A DNA stretch of 64,000 nt, from the NCBI GenBank assembly GCA_023630585.1, contig CM042544.1, positions 24,647,756 to 24,711,755 on the forward strand, written 5' to 3'. Below are positions 33,403 to 47,465 of this stretch, one piece after another. Source of the DNA: Cranoglanis bouderius (lineage: Eukaryota; Chordata; Actinopteri; Siluriformes; Cranoglanididae). The position numbers and the translations under genes are program-made. The notes beneath the pieces are model-generated. The model was given only the letters and a program-made list of their open reading frames with translations. It did no database searches and had not been told where the DNA came from. Each line of letters opens with the position of its first letter. Positions within the stretch are counted from its first letter, which is position 1.

Positions 33403-36400
33403 GTTAGTATAAGCACACAGGCTATGCAGTGTTTTAGCATCTTCCTGCCAGCATAGGCAAGCTCATAACTCTTAAACGGCGAGCTTAGCTGGGAGTGGAC
33501 AGCAGTGCATTCTTTCCTGCCTGTGACAATATTAGAGTTCACACACATACACAGCCAATAACTCAATTTGTTTTTCACTGAGAGGATTGACTGTTAATCC
33601 TGCTGTGTATCCTTCTTAATATTCCTGAATACCGCCAGCCGTATTGACAAACTGCTACATTAGATGACTTCAACATGTATTAATAATGGAAATGATTAGC
33701 TAATAGCCTTTGCTTCAGCGAGGGATTTTTAGGATTAGTTTGTGTGAATGAGAATTAATCCCAGACGTTCGCTGATACCTGCTGTTGCTCATCCCTGGAG
33801 TATAACTGAATCAGCAATGACAGCTGTGCTCTCTGAAGAGGTGAACTGGTGAAACAAAACCATGTACCAGCAAGGACATTTTACACACCAGAGCACATGA
33901 CAAAGATAATCATTTAACACTCAGTAGTGTAATGCTTATTAAGGTCTTTTTGTGGCAGAATGAGTTAGAATCATATCATATTACACTGAGTCTAGCTGAA
34001 CACAGTCATGATACAACTGCTCCCTTTAGTCTCAACCTGTTTAAAGTGCTTGTTAGCTATGCTATAAGTAAGCTATTCCAGGACAGAATTGGGTTGTAAT
34101 TCCATGTCAAGTTGACATAAAGACGCTATGGCATTAAACTTATGTCATTTTAATTCATTTTTCAGTTTGGGTTGAGCAGTTTTTGATTTCCAGGAAGTCA
34201 GCCGTGACTCACAGTGATCTTCACTGACATTATCAAAAACATGGCAAGGCTAGTATACGTCTGTTAATTTAACCAGCATCAGAAGTTCAGAGTTGACAGA
34301 TTTCCCTGACATGATATTTTAAAATGTGATGAAATCAGATATATTCAGATGGATTTGCTGCAAATGATCTGGCCACTTCTGAACCCATTATGTTGAGTCC
34401 AAAAACAGTAATTCCCCTCAACATTCCTGACTATCCTATTTATTTCTGCCTGCTCCACTAAGAACATCACCCCCTTTCATGCGATTTCTCCCCTCTACTG
34501 ACAAAAAAAGACCTTACATGAAAAGACAGAATCTGGGTGCCATGACAACAGGAAGAATCAAAATCCAATTATACAATACTTCCTCCCACTTCATCGGTGC
34601 GTTGAAGAACTTCCTCTATTTTACACACTTCCTGCAACATCAAAAGAATTTTGACACATTTATGTCAATCATTCTGACACTTGCATACTGGCTTATAAAA
34701 TCACATTTATGTTCTAAAATGGAGCAAATTGCCAGGTTCACAATGAACTGGCACAACTGAGCCTGAGCTATTGGGGAACTCCACAAACCTCATGGCACTA
34801 TAATGCACCATTGGTCACAGCTTGATGCTACACTGCTGCACATCATTCTGCCTGCTGTATGATAAAATGGCTTCCAAAATGATCATATTATGCTGTAAAA
34901 AGTAGAAAAAGATGTGACATCCTCATGAACATCATCAATGCCCTGCATCAATGGTGTAGAAAAAGAAAAAACACTATTCAACACTGACACATATTTGAGT
35001 CTCATGTTTATTTCACATTTCAGGAATTGCTGAAAAGCTCAGCTGGCATGTCTATGTGGCAATACTCTTTGTCTCAGTCGATGCAGCTGCTCTGGTCCAT
35101 GCTTTCTGCTGTGCTTCTAGAGCATGGAGAACACAGGCCTGTCATCCATCAACACCCTCCTTCCTCCCTCTCACACGGATGCTGGCATCAGTATGGAGCC
35201 ATGGCAGATACAGAGGAGGGAGGACAGGAACCTTGTTTTGGAGGAGGAGCAGCGTGAATATGTCAGCCCCAAGAGAAGAGTTCCATACAGGGGGTGCAGG
35301 GTGACTCTTTCCTGCTGTGCTCAATGGCTGTGTCTCCAGACTTAATGTGAGAGTGAACAGCACAGGACTGTCAGACATCCTCCCACCCACATACAGCCAG
35401 GGTAAATGTATAAAGACTCTCAGGGTAACCCAATTACAACTATTTAAATGATTCCTTTCATGGTTTATCCAACTGTATCACACAAATTTGTATGAATTAC
35501 AATGAGAGAGCAATTTTATCTAATTTCATACAAATAAGTTCATGAGAAAAGGTTCCCTCCTTTCATCTGAACCATTTATGGTTTATGATAACAGCTGGCA
35601 CTTACAAATTCTGACAAAACTGAAAGCATGATACCACATTGGGTGTGACAGCTTATGTCTACTGATGAAAGCTTTTAAATATCAGATTATTTTGTTTAAT
35701 AAATATTCTGTGAGGTGACAAATAAATTGTTAGAGGGAGAAAATAAAGAAAAATTAAAAGAAAAATAAGAAATATGATGAACCCTGTTGTCAGATTTAGA
35801 TATGCAGTGGCATAAACACCTGTACACACACCTATAGCTCATCCGGTTTAATCAGTCTCTCCATATATACCTTTTAGTTTGTATCACTCATTGCAGATTT
35901 ACTGCCGAGTTTTCTAAGCCTTTTCCTTGTTTTTTATAACCACTGTTTACTTCAGTGTAGGACCCAGGCTCTGTTTTCACGTTTTTGTGAACTTTCAGTT
36001 TTTGCCCTAGTCTGTTTTGATCACTGTATTTTGACACAAAAATATCAAGGGATAGAAAATGTGGACTGAAGAAGCAGATTGCTTTACTGTTTTTCCTTTG
36101 CTGTACATTCCACAGCACTAGCCTTTTTTGTTTTAAGCAAGAGGCAATTTAAAATCAAAGAAATAAAAAGGACTAGAATAATGATATATGAATGAAAAAA
36201 GGCAATCATTGAATTAAAAATCTAATGGGAGTCTAGTATATTGCCAACATATTGCTGCATGAATAGTCCTTATTGTAATTATGATATGAATCACTGCAGA
36301 TTCATTTTAATTTTAAATATGGCGTCATCCTTCATTATCCAGAAACCTACAAAATAGCACTTGATCCAGCATATCCTATTATTGTGCATTTTATTTTTTA

Positions 36401-37174
36401 TATCGTCACAGACAGTTTTGTACATAGCAGGATGCTAAACTGAGGTCATAAAATCATAATGTGTGTGTGGGTTGTAGGGTATTTTATCACTCTTTTAATT
36501 AGCTATTTTGAGTCATCAAATTAAAAAGAAAAAAACAATGCCAATAGTTTGGCTAATTTGAATCTCCTGAAGAAGATATGTCCATGGTTTAAAGGGTAAG
36601 CTGACTGAGCACTAATCTGCTAAATTTACAGCTCACATTAGTTCCATTCATAATATTATAAGTATAATATAATAAATTCAGTGTTTGAGATGAGCAATGT
36701 CACTGATTAAGATGATGTCTCCTTTTGTGTCCTCTATAGTCATCTCGCGGACCTGAAAGGGACAGAATATGTGTCATATTGGCCTCAAGTAGCATTCCAT
36801 TGTTTTTTTTTTTATTGTGTATTTATAGCCCAAAACGTACATCTGAGAATGGCCTATTGTGATTACATACAGTCCCAAGAAAGGACAGTCTCTATGAGTA
36901 CACCAGGAGTTCTTAGAAAAGCACAAATCTACAGTATCCAGGTGAGGCTGTCCACTAAGCAAGGGTCATTCTCAAACTGATTTCGGGAAGTGCTTTTATG
37001 GTCCATGTGGGACTATCCACAGCAGCTCCATCCTTAGTACTGTTTATCAGTCCACAAAAAATAGCTTTGAAATACAATGGAAGTCTTGGACTTAGCCTTA
37101 ATTTTATGCAACATATTAAATACTTTGCATTTATTGGAGGCCTTCGCCTATTTTAAGTAGTTCTGCTAATGTTG
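33403..37174. other. intergenic, no gene recognised
   Basis: Mostly AT-rich unique-looking sequence. The block 35040-35390 is GC-richer, with overlapping short open frames on both strands but no family match or splice pattern. It could be a conserved noncoding element. Confidence 0.45.
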
Positions 37175-38090
37175 TACAACCCTATTTCCATAAAAGTTGG
37201 GATTTTTTTTTTAGAAAATGCAATAAAAACAAAAATCTGTGATTTGTCAAGTCTCTTGAAACTTTAATTAACTGACAAAAGTACAAAGAAAAGATATTCA
37301 ATGTTTTCACTGACCAACTTAATTGTATTTTGTAAATATAAACAAATTTAAAATTTGATGCTTCAACACACAAAAAAAAGTTGGGACAGAGGCAAAATAA
37401 GACTGAAAAGTTTATAGAATATTCAAGTAACACCATTTTGGAGGATCAGGTTAATTGGTAACAGGGGAGGGTATCAGGATTGGGCATAAAAGGAGCATCC
37501 ACCAAAAGCTCAGTCTTTGCAAGTAAGGATGGGTCATGGCTCACCACTTTGTGCCAAACTTCATGAGAGAATTGTCAGTCAGTTCAAAAAGAGCATTGCT
37601 CAACACAAGATTGTAAAGAATTTAGGTCTTTCACCATCTACAGTGCATAATATTCAGGGAATCCGGAGAAATCTCACTGTGTAAAGGGCAAGGCCGGAAA
37701 CCATTGTTGAATGTGCGTGACCTTCGAGCCCTCAGGCGGCATTGCCTGAGAAATCATCGTGCTACTGTGATAAATATAACCACATGGGCTCGGAGTACTT
37801 TGGAAAACTATTGTCACTTAACACAGTCCGCCGCTGCATCCAGAAATGCAACCCTAAACTCTATTACGCAAAAACGGACATCGAGTTCTCAGATGAAAAA
37901 CCAATCAGACTGTTATAAGCAAAATGTGAAAATGAAGCCAGCATCTGTGATGGTATGGGGGTGCATCAGTGCCCACAGCATGGGTGACTTGCATATGTGT
38001 GAAGGTAACATAGAGAGACATATACTGCCATCAAAACAACGTCTTTTCCCAGGAAATCCATGGTTATTTCAGCTGGACAATGCCAGGCCT

Positions 38091-39044
38091 CAGGTGAAAA
38101 GGCCCAGGCCCCCAAGAAATGACAGCTTGAATTATTTATTTTTTTGTGATATATTATGTCAATGGACAATGGTAATTATACAAAAACGCAATAATAGATT
38201 TAAAACAAACAAACAAACAACCCCCCCCCCCCCCCGCAATATTATGTTAATGAGCTGCAGGATGCAAGCACAGTCGGACTGTGATTATTGAAGTTGATTG
38301 AATAGGCAGCAGCATTGCAGCAAAACTGTCATAAATGTCACAAAAAAGGACATATCCCTTTGGTGCAGAGAAAAGAAAAAACTAGGCTATGTTGCAAGCT
38401 AACGTTAGCTGGCTAGTTGCCTATGCCTATGCCTAGGTAGCATACTTGTTTTTAGGAAAGTCCATGTTTGACTAAATATCTGTAAATAACCTTGACATCT
38501 TAATATATTATAATAGAACACATTAGTTAACTAGTTTTAGATTAAGGTTTTTGTCTTCTGTGTAAAAATAACTTTCCTGGGTATATATTTTTGTAATAAA
38601 AATAAGCTTCAGATCCATAAACTCGGTACTGATAACAGCTTAACATTATTTATATTAGCCTAACTTTGGGGTCTTTACTATTATATTCCAATATCATTAT
38701 GCCTCAATTAGCTAGTTATAGATGAAGAGTTGTTGTTTTAGGTGTACAGATGGCTTGCTGTTGTGTTTAATAATTTATGTTGTTAAAATAACATTCTGTT
38801 CCATCAACTGTACTCTTATGAAACTTCCCTAGGAACACTGTTGAAATATTTTGGAGGTGGGGCACAACCAACGCCACCTGCCCCAAGTGCCAGTGCTACA
38901 GCTGATGATGATACAGCAGGTGAGTTTTCAACAATCCAGATCACTATATTTATATGGATAACCCATGCCTTTTGTGAGATCCTTTTTTGTTTTTGACAGA
39001 CAGTTGCATTACCTTCTAATATGACATCTAACATGGCTAGCTTT

Positions 39045-39083
<39 letters not shown>

Positions 39084-39936
39084 TATTATTATTATTATTA
39101 TTTTCATCTTTCATCAGGTCCATCCTCTGCAGGTGAGGAGCACTTACCAGCACTTGCATCCACTGATCCTACTGTTCCTTCCAAGTCTGTTTCAACTGTT
39201 TCAGTTAATAGCACAGCAGCCTTTGTAATTGCTCAGTTTACAGTAGAATATCCTGTGATTGATATTTCTAATTATAATTATTAATGTAATTTCCTTGTAG
39301 ATCATTCTACTTCTGTGGTCATTGGGATTGATGTCACATCTACTCCCTTAGCAACTTCCAACCTACATCATGGATCAGCAGCTCCTCCAGCTGACCCAGC
39401 TGAGTGGTCATCTTTCCTGTCCGACTCAGAAAGGACTGATCTGGTAAGCAGAGGGCCACTGCCTATAAAGGAAAACTTCACATTCCCTAAAAAACTTGAT
39501 GGACAAAGCTTATTAAGTTATTTTATTTCTAGTTGATTGTTCTGCACTTTTGCATGTTGCTAATTTTTTTTTAACCAAAAGCAATTAAAGTGGTTCACTT
39601 GTTTACACTTGTATACACTTGTTTATTTAGCTACTTTTCAGTACACCACATTATGTATGCCACTTATTACTGTAAGACTTTGAATATTAAAGTGCAAATT
39701 AACACCTGACCACTCTGGGTTTGCTACTGTTACAATTAAAGGCAGACATTTGTATGATGTAAGCAACACAGCTACAACCAATATTGATTACAACTGCAAC
39801 TAAATTGATAATGGGTGTGTTAGATTTATAGTGTGTGAGTAATCAAGCATTGACCATAGTCAATTGTATTGGCGGCACCGATGGGCCCCCAAATAAAATT
39901 CTGCTTAGGGCCCCATAAAGGCTTGGGCCGGCCCTG
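38091..39936 (+). mobile_element. ZMYM1-type hAT derivative, internally deleted
   Basis: The right end reads GGGCCGGCCCTG (a CAGGGCCGGC terminal repeat inverted). The left end is a degenerate CAGGTGAAAAGGCCCAGGCC. Inside are exon-like pieces with good splice signals: 38828-38919 (LLKYFGGGAQPTPPAP), about 39118-39220, and 39301-39520 with DPAEWSSFLSDSERTDL and RGPLPI. The last resembles the segment before the TTF zinc finger of ZMYM1-like hAT transposases. The catalytic part is absent. No matching 8-bp target duplication is seen. Confidence 0.75.
39046..39101. repeat. (AAT)n/(ATT)n microsatellite
   Basis: TAA units followed directly by ATT units, forming a near-perfect inverted repeat. Confidence 0.95.
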
Positions 39937-40410
39937 CCTATGGCGCATCATGAAGAGGAGAATCAGACAATGGCGACCAAGGACTGTTGAGTAGCTGAAG
40001 TCTTGTATCAAGCAAGAATGGGCAAGAATTCCATTTACAAAACTGCAACAATTAGTATCCTCTGTTCCCAAATGATTAAAAAGTGTAATTAAAAGGAAGG
40101 GTGATGTAACACAGTGGTAAACATGCCTCTGTCCCAACTTTTTTTTGAGTGTGTTGAAGGCATCAAATTCTACATTTATTTATATTTACAAAATACAATT
40201 AAGTTGGTCATTGAAAACACTGAATATCTTTTCTTTGTTCTTTTGTCAGTTAATTAAAGTTTCAAGAGACTTGACAAATCACAGATTTTTGTTTTTGTTG
40301 CATTTTAGAAAAAAATCCCAACTTTTATGGAAATGAGGTTGTATTTGTATCTGGCCAAGAATATCATAAAACAATTAACTTATTCATCACAACTACATTT
40401 TCCAGCTATG

Positions 40411-40490
40411 TAAATGGTCTGCACTTATATAGCGCCTTTTAACCATCGCAGTTCACAAAGCACTTTACACTGTGTCTCATTCACTAATGA
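40411..40490 (-). mobile_element. SINE 3' end fragment, inverted
   Basis: TAAATGGTCTGCACTTATATA and the following AGCGCCTTT are the inverse of the 3' end of the SINE at 24608-24832. Confidence 0.75.
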
Positions 40491-42396
40491 TTGTTCAGCA
40501 TATCCACAAAAACTAATACCTCTACAGAAAAGAAAATTATTGTTATTCATAAGATGATCACAATGTCTATATGTTATAATTTAAGTATTTAATGTAATAA
40601 TAGAATAATTAAATATAAATTGAAAAACACAAAGAGCCCTTAAAATCGGCGCTGAAACAATTACTACCAGTGCATTTAAATTGTAAACAGCAAAGAATTT
40701 CAAAAAATTACAAAAAGCCCTTGTACTCATGGATCACCCCCTCATGTGTAATTATTGAAAATATGGAAACTTAGTTGTGGTTTGTCTCTATTAAGAGTGT
40801 GGAGTATGTGAAGAGCATACTCAATGGGCTGCAGATGTACTTGTAGCCTACAGGATTTTTTTTTTCTCCTATGATTTCTGCCTCCCACTCATGACCACCC
40901 ACTTCTCAACAACAGGCAGAGGGATGTGCACTAGCATCCAGTTGGTAGGAGACATACAGTGCTTACATGGGTTATCATTGAAAAGTTACATGGGTTATCG
41001 TTGAAAAGTCACAATAAACCAGTTGTCAGTAATTAACTATTTCCAAGCCTCTTATTAAACCCTGAATTACATTTATTACAGGAGTAGGAATATGTATATG
41101 TTTGAGTAGAAGGATAGTGTAGTTCCTGGTGTCCTGGTGTCCAGGTGTTCCAGAGCTGCCCATAGAGTTTTTCAGTAAATAGTAAATTTATTTTAGGAAT
41201 CATTCATTAGACAGTCTTTTCTAAATTATAGAAGAATTTTTCTTTCCTCCCAAAAAAACTTTATAAGTATATTATATTTCTCTATGTACCTCCTGTAGTA
41301 TCAGTAGGTACAAATAAAGCTGAATACATAAATAAAAGGGTGTGGACTGGGTGCTTCAGCATGGACACACACATTGACACATCATTTTTGATTAAGTGAT
41401 CACTAACACCATCTAGATTTGTAAATTTTGTAGTCCTCATTTGTGTCACACCCATATTTGCAACTCCCATGATCCACAGCCATAACCTCATCACATGACA
41501 TCCAGTCAAGCACCTAAAAGAGGCATTTGCTATTCCAGTCATCTCACAAATGTCTACTGTTCCTATAAGAGATGTGTGAAACAATTTAGTGCAGTTAACC
41601 ACACTGATATCTTACCATACAGTATACTGTAAAATAAACGATTAGAACACACCTTTCCAGAAGCAGTTTAATTGCACACCAATATGGAGGACGCAGTGTT
41701 GGGGAAGAACACCAAAAGCTCTTATAGGGCTGACTGCCCCTGAACCAAATCGAAACCAGAGGTGGTTTTTTTTTTATTCATACTGTGAAATCACTCACAC
41801 ATCCATGTCACCTCTCTAAAGTAATTCACACAATTTAATGAAGAAAATATGTGAAACACACTCAAAGCAAAGCAAAAACAATCATGAAACACTACACTGA
41901 CTACTTCATAAAAAATAATAAGTAAGTCTGTGCACATTTGGTTTGCCTGCTACATTGGTTTTAATGCAATCAGAGAACCTGTGTCTGTCCACTTCATTGC
42001 AATTTGCTTACATATCTTTCCTTAATTGTAGTGTCTTAGATTTTGCACATTTTATTTGAAAAGGCATTCACAAATAACTCTTATTATATACCAGCTTTTG
42101 ATAAGCTGTATTTGTTGTGTAGAAAACATTCAAATGACTGATTACATTGAAGTTTACTGTGTTGGTTTTCTCCAGTGACGATCCATGATGCTGGCGAACA
42201 CTGTCTCAAACTAACAGTAATAAATTGTGAAATAAATCAAAAGATGCAGTGGGAGGCAGCTGATAAAAACCTCTGACAACTGAATGATAAATTTGTGGTC
42301 CCATGCCTTGTTGTACTGAGGGTTGCCTGGAGGTTATTGCTGTGTACTGTATCCACTCTTGCCAATTCATCACCCGGGCATGCTAGCGGTCATATT

Positions 42397-42399
<3 letters not shown>
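40491..42399. other. intergenic, nothing recognised
   Basis: AT-rich spacer without exon signals. Confidence 0.5.

Positions 42400-42490
<91 letters not shown>
42400..42490. repeat. (GA)n microsatellite, 91 bp
   Basis: Longest uninterrupted GA tract of the window. Confidence 0.95.
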
Positions 42491-42494
<4 letters not shown>

Positions 42495-45400
42495 GCTGAG
42501 CCATGAGATAAATTTATATAAGTAAGCACAAGACTCATATTTTACATGCAATAAAAATGTTCAGAAAAATATTCACACTCTATAAAATCATTTACAGTGA
42601 CACTAAATGAATTCGGAATATCTTGCTCCGATTGCCTGATTGTTGATCATTGTGTTGAATGACATATCTCAGTATATTTTATTGAGTAGTCTTGCTTAAA
42701 CTGCTTAAAGTGAACAATCAAAAAACCTACTCTGTGATTTGATATATAAGGTGACTCTCTTTCCAGGTGATATTTGTTGAAAAAAAGTGTTAAAAAGTGA
42801 TAGAGCTATAATAAAAATGTCACAAATATTTATGTTTGTTAGAAATATACAGTACATGCTTTATTTTGTGGTAAGCAAATGAAAAATTATTGGCTTTGCT
42901 TGTTTAAGGAAACCAAATGGTGAATTGGACCATGTTTGAAAACTTGTCTGATTTTGTGGTTTGCTTTCCCCAACATTTAATTTTTTCCCCAAGATATGAA
43001 TATTTATAGTTTTTGTCATTAAGATGCATAGTACTAATTTAAAAAAAGTTAAATAGGATTGATAGAGTATCTAATGAGTTAACCTCTTAGAGTCCAAACT
43101 TATTATTCAGTTATCCATCAAGAAAGATTTTTATTATCCATTAAAGTAGTTACAAGGAATTCAAGTCTGGACACACCAGGGGCCCCAGGAGTTGAAATGT
43201 TTAACAAACATACAAGATAATAATGACATAATATATTTTTATTCTTCTAGTACATTCAAAAAACAGAAGAGATCAGAGTAAGATAAATACTAATATTCAA
43301 TCCATTTTTATTCATTCTGGTCTCAGAAAGCGTACAACACAGCTTGGATTTCCATCTGGTGTGTGTGTCTTTTAGTGGAATTATCAGTAATTTAATTAAA
43401 GGGATTAAGCATCAGACAGTCCCTTAGTTCCTTAAGTTTAACTAGTCTTAAGAACATGTTTATGAAATGATCTAGCACATTTGAATAAGATCATCTACGA
43501 TTTCAATCTGTAGAGACAGCTGTAGCTGTTTCTCCTTGCTGACTGAAAGACTGACCTCTTTGCCCAAGGCAAAAGTAATCAGATTAAGAACCCAATGCAG
43601 CGTCAGCTTGCAGAACTCCCAGCTAATCATAGGCAGTGCACTTCCAGCCCTGACAGGCTTTTCTCATATCTTCCAGCACTCATACGGCTTCTACAATAGT
43701 CCACGTGATGCGGATGACTCACCTTCCCAATAACCACTCTTAACTCACCTAACACAAGCTCATGGAGGTTATTCTCAATAATGGACTGAAAAAAATTCAG
43801 AGCTATTTCTCATAAAGCTATGCTATACATTGAACAGAAACAAATCCATCCACAGCAGCAAGAACACACACACAGACACAAATAAACCATAAATTCATAC
43901 ACTTTTCATGTTTTATTTTAAATAATATTGTTCATCATTTTTTAGTTTACACCTTTTAATATTTACAGTTTTGCCTTCTTATTTTTGTAACATTGTTTTA
44001 TAGTGATCTTGTACTATAAACTAGATCACTACTAGATATACTTTATAGTGGAAAAATGGTGCAATCTTATGTATTTACTGCCTAAGTTATCCTTGTGCAT
44101 TTAGTACACTTACAATAACAACTTTTCTGTTATTCTTTTTTACATCTCAACCCGATTTAGGGAATGATGTAAACTGGTTATGTAGTATTTGCTCATAAAT
44201 TGTGGTCAGAATATGATAATAAATTGCTAATCAATTGTGGTCAGTGTATGTTTATATCACTGAACACTGAACTGGAGATGACTGGAGACAAACTGAGAAT
44301 ATGGCAATGCTATTGATTTGGTCTCAGTCGTGCAAAATCGTCTCAGTTTAAATGGTGGGTGAGAGTAAATGCTGTTCCATTGCTCCAACATAATGCTAAC
44401 AGAAGGACAGAAATCTTCCTAATTTGCCATGCCAGAAGTTCTCTCACCCAGAGTGAGAGTGCCAGCAGTGCTGATGGAGGAGGCATTAATTAGGCTCAGG
44501 CAGCAATGGGCACACTGGGACGGAGGTCTGTATTTGAGTTGCAGCCACATGCCGGTCTCTCCTCTGCCCCTGGGAACCAGAGATGGATGAATATTAACCT
44601 TCACACCATCGACCATAATAGCTATGCCATTCCAAAAGACTTTGTATGTGAATGAGGAATGATATGACCTTTTCAATAAGGGATTCATTTTAACAACAAC
44701 AAAAAAAGGTTCTTAACCCCTTGCTCAGCATGACACATTTAGCAATACATGTAGACAGTGTCTATTTAAACAAGCGTTAAAACAGTCATGATTCTGAAGA
44801 ACTTTCATTCCAGGTCTGACCTGCAGTATAAACACACACTCTCAAAAGGACTGTTGTGGCCAACCTTCTACACATTGTCTCAATGCACATCTGTCCCCAA
44901 GGCATCATAGTCCTTGTGTGCAAGAATTTGTAAGGAAGATCGAACTGATAGTTCTGTATTGATCAACTGCACAAACTATTACATCATTCCACCGTTCTGA
45001 GACGAATTCAAAAGTCTTAACTTACAGCAGGTTTTGCACATATTTATGTAAGCTGAAGTGAGAGACAATAACATTACTTATTCACACCAAGGGACTTCTC
45101 TGAATAAACCAGGCATTGGGGAAGACACATATCTCAAAGCTGTATAAACTCTGTTGTAATATTATGGTTCTCATTAGAATTATTGCAATATTATATTTAC
45201 ACTCCAACTACAATGAGCAGAAAGGAGTAGTTGGGCTTTCAAGCAATAATGCTGGGACTGAACAAATGCTCACTGAAAACAGTTAACCTTTCTTTTCCAA
45301 GTAGCTGGCCTTTCTTAGAGTTCAGACTTACTAAAAAAAAATTAATTATTATACAAGCTTCATTATGCTGTCTGGTAGTCAACTCATCATCATTTCCCCA

Positions 45401-47149
45401 ATAAACGCCAATCCTTTATCTACTGTGTCTTGACTAAGAGTAAGAAGGGTCAGACAAGACACAACACTGCTCAATACTAAATATACATTAAATTACAATT
45501 TAATTTAAATCATAAAAAGAATGTTAGCTATGTTTAGCTCTTATCATATCACAGTTGCCATCATAACGTTTAAAAGTTTGGTGTGAAAAGTATATGAAAG
45601 AATATGAGAACTGGGTAACAATACATTACACAGGCATAGAAAAACAGGCAATCTTAATAAAGACAATAAATGACAGAATGCTGTTTAACTTCCATATTTT
45701 CATGGCAGGCAGCTTGTCCAAAGTGTTACCTCAACTTGTAGGGTCTTTGTGCTTTCCTTTTTGACTTGTCATCCTTCATTTCTCACCCATCTGTCAGGAG
45801 AATCTCAGTAAGCCTTCACAGTGCAGGCTGGCTTTGCCTTGTAAATTTAACATCTTACAGCAAGACTGCAGAGAGTTGTCGTTATACAAAAATAGACACT
45901 GTTTTCTTTATCTCTGTTTTCTTCAGTGCAGCAACAAAAGCTTTGCAAATCAAAACCACAAAAGCTCTACCTTGGAAAATTGGAAGACTATTATTTTTTA
46001 TTATGCTCTTTTGACAGAAATGCATCATAAGTTACCATATGAAAGACATTTAGAAGACGAACATTGAATAAAGAGTTGTTTAAATCTTCCACACAAATAT
46101 ACAATCAAACAAAGAAAATGCACGCTTGGTTTGCAGCATATGACTTATTGATTTTACGATTACAAAGGCTGAATCATTTAATTGCGTCCAAATTCATGGC
46201 TTGTAGCAGTGTATCTGAAAAAGTCAACTCCCTCTTGACTGTAGGAATGAAAGTTGGTATCCAGCCTACTGAATTCATCTGACTGGAAAATGAAAAGTTT
46301 AGCTAGATCAATGCCTAATGACTGGGGTAAAAGAATACAGTGCTGCTAGACTGTGCATGCCAAACTGGGATCAATAGAGTGCTGCATTTTAGATCGCAAT
46401 AGGGGAGGTGGGAGATGGATCAATAACAAACAAATTTTCAGCAACCCAAAAAGCTTGGACTATATAATTAGGTCACTCACATTGAAAAGTCTCAGTGGGA
46501 AGTCCAGAGCAATCAGTTCCATTTGTGCTGTGCCGAATGAACAAAAACACGGTTTAAGCATATTTAACATATTTACCAGTTTTAATGATCTCCACAAGGC
46601 AGACATCAGTCTTATTAATGTTTTTCATCATAATTACTTACATGATCTCAGAAAATGTTTGGCACTGCTATTATCCCATGGAGGAGGGAACTGACTTGGT
46701 GAGTGGCAATAGACCATTAAAGGCTGCTGAAAGCTTGATGGTGGAGAGAGATTTGTGTGGGTGTGAGTTGTATTTAATGAGGAGTGTAGTCACAGTTAAG
46801 GCAGCACAAACTGCAGGAGAGCATTTCCCAGCTGCACAATGGCTGCCAGTGACTTTCTCACACAATGAGTTCAAATTCTTTAAAAACACTGAGCTAACCA
46901 AAGGGTACCTGCTTTTCTAAGTGTCTCCCTTTTAAAGAGGAAAGTTGAGAGGATGACACTCAATTTAATGAGAAGAATAACGGTGACATCTTACATTGCT
47001 TTAGCTCTCTTGGTGGTTCAACATAACTTCTGAATTTCAGGAATTTATTTAAAAAAAAAACCCTTAAGTAGTACATCTTTCTCTTAGGCCTACCTGTAAT
47101 GGAGTCGAAGGTTGTTCATTTAATTTATATAGTTAAATTGTGGACACCC
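42491..47149. other. intergenic, possible conserved noncoding blocks
   Basis: No gene recognised. 44400-44700 and 46660-46880 are less AT-rich and low in simple repeats. A minus-strand open frame of 89 codons crosses the first but shows no family or codon pattern that would make it a gene. Confidence 0.45.
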
Positions 47150-47194
47150 TTAGGATAAAAGTCATGTAGTTATGTGAATAATAATTCATATGTT

Positions 47195-47465
47195 CGTAAT
47201 CATATATGAAAAGCACGTGAAAATGCATTTCAACATCTTATGTCCTGAAATTGCATTAGTGTATATGTGACATAATGTGAATAATGTTATAAACAAAATC
47301 ACGTCCTACATGTGAAAAATCACGTGAAAATAAAAGAATCATATGAAAAAGAATCACGTGAAAATAAATGAATCATGTGAAAAAAACACATGAAAATATT
47401 CATATCATGTGAAAATACATAAATCACGTGAAAAGAATCATGTGAAAAGTTTATGTGATTTTTCT
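47195..47465. repeat. degenerate array of ATCACGTGAAAA-like units
   Basis: About ten units spaced 13-18 bp, alternating CACGTG, CATGTG, CACATG and CATATG cores followed by AAAA (for example near 47212, 47327, 47354, 47370, 47405, 47423 and 47438). Confidence 0.85.

Larger units (their letters stand above)
37529..40085 (+). pseudogene. Tc1-type transposase remnants on both sides of the hAT insert
   Basis: 5' part 37529-38090 with stops and frameshifts; 3' part about 39937-40085. Both are in the same orientation. Not functional. Confidence 0.85.
37175..40343 (+). mobile_element. Tc1-type element disrupted by a hAT derivative
   Basis: Ends TACAACCCTATTTCCATAAA and its inverse (TTTATGGAAATGAGGTTGTA), with arms of about 200 bp (37175-37390 and 40140-40343). 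The transposase frame begins at ATG 37529 (MGHGSPLCAKLHERIVSQF) and is broken by several stops. VWGCISAHSMGDLH and the LFQLDNAR motif with the second Asp survive. Sequence from NARP onward is replaced at 38091 by a hAT derivative, and Tc1 sequence resumes at 39937 (WRIMKRRIRQW-like). About 40 codons with the final acidic residue are missing. Confidence 0.9.
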
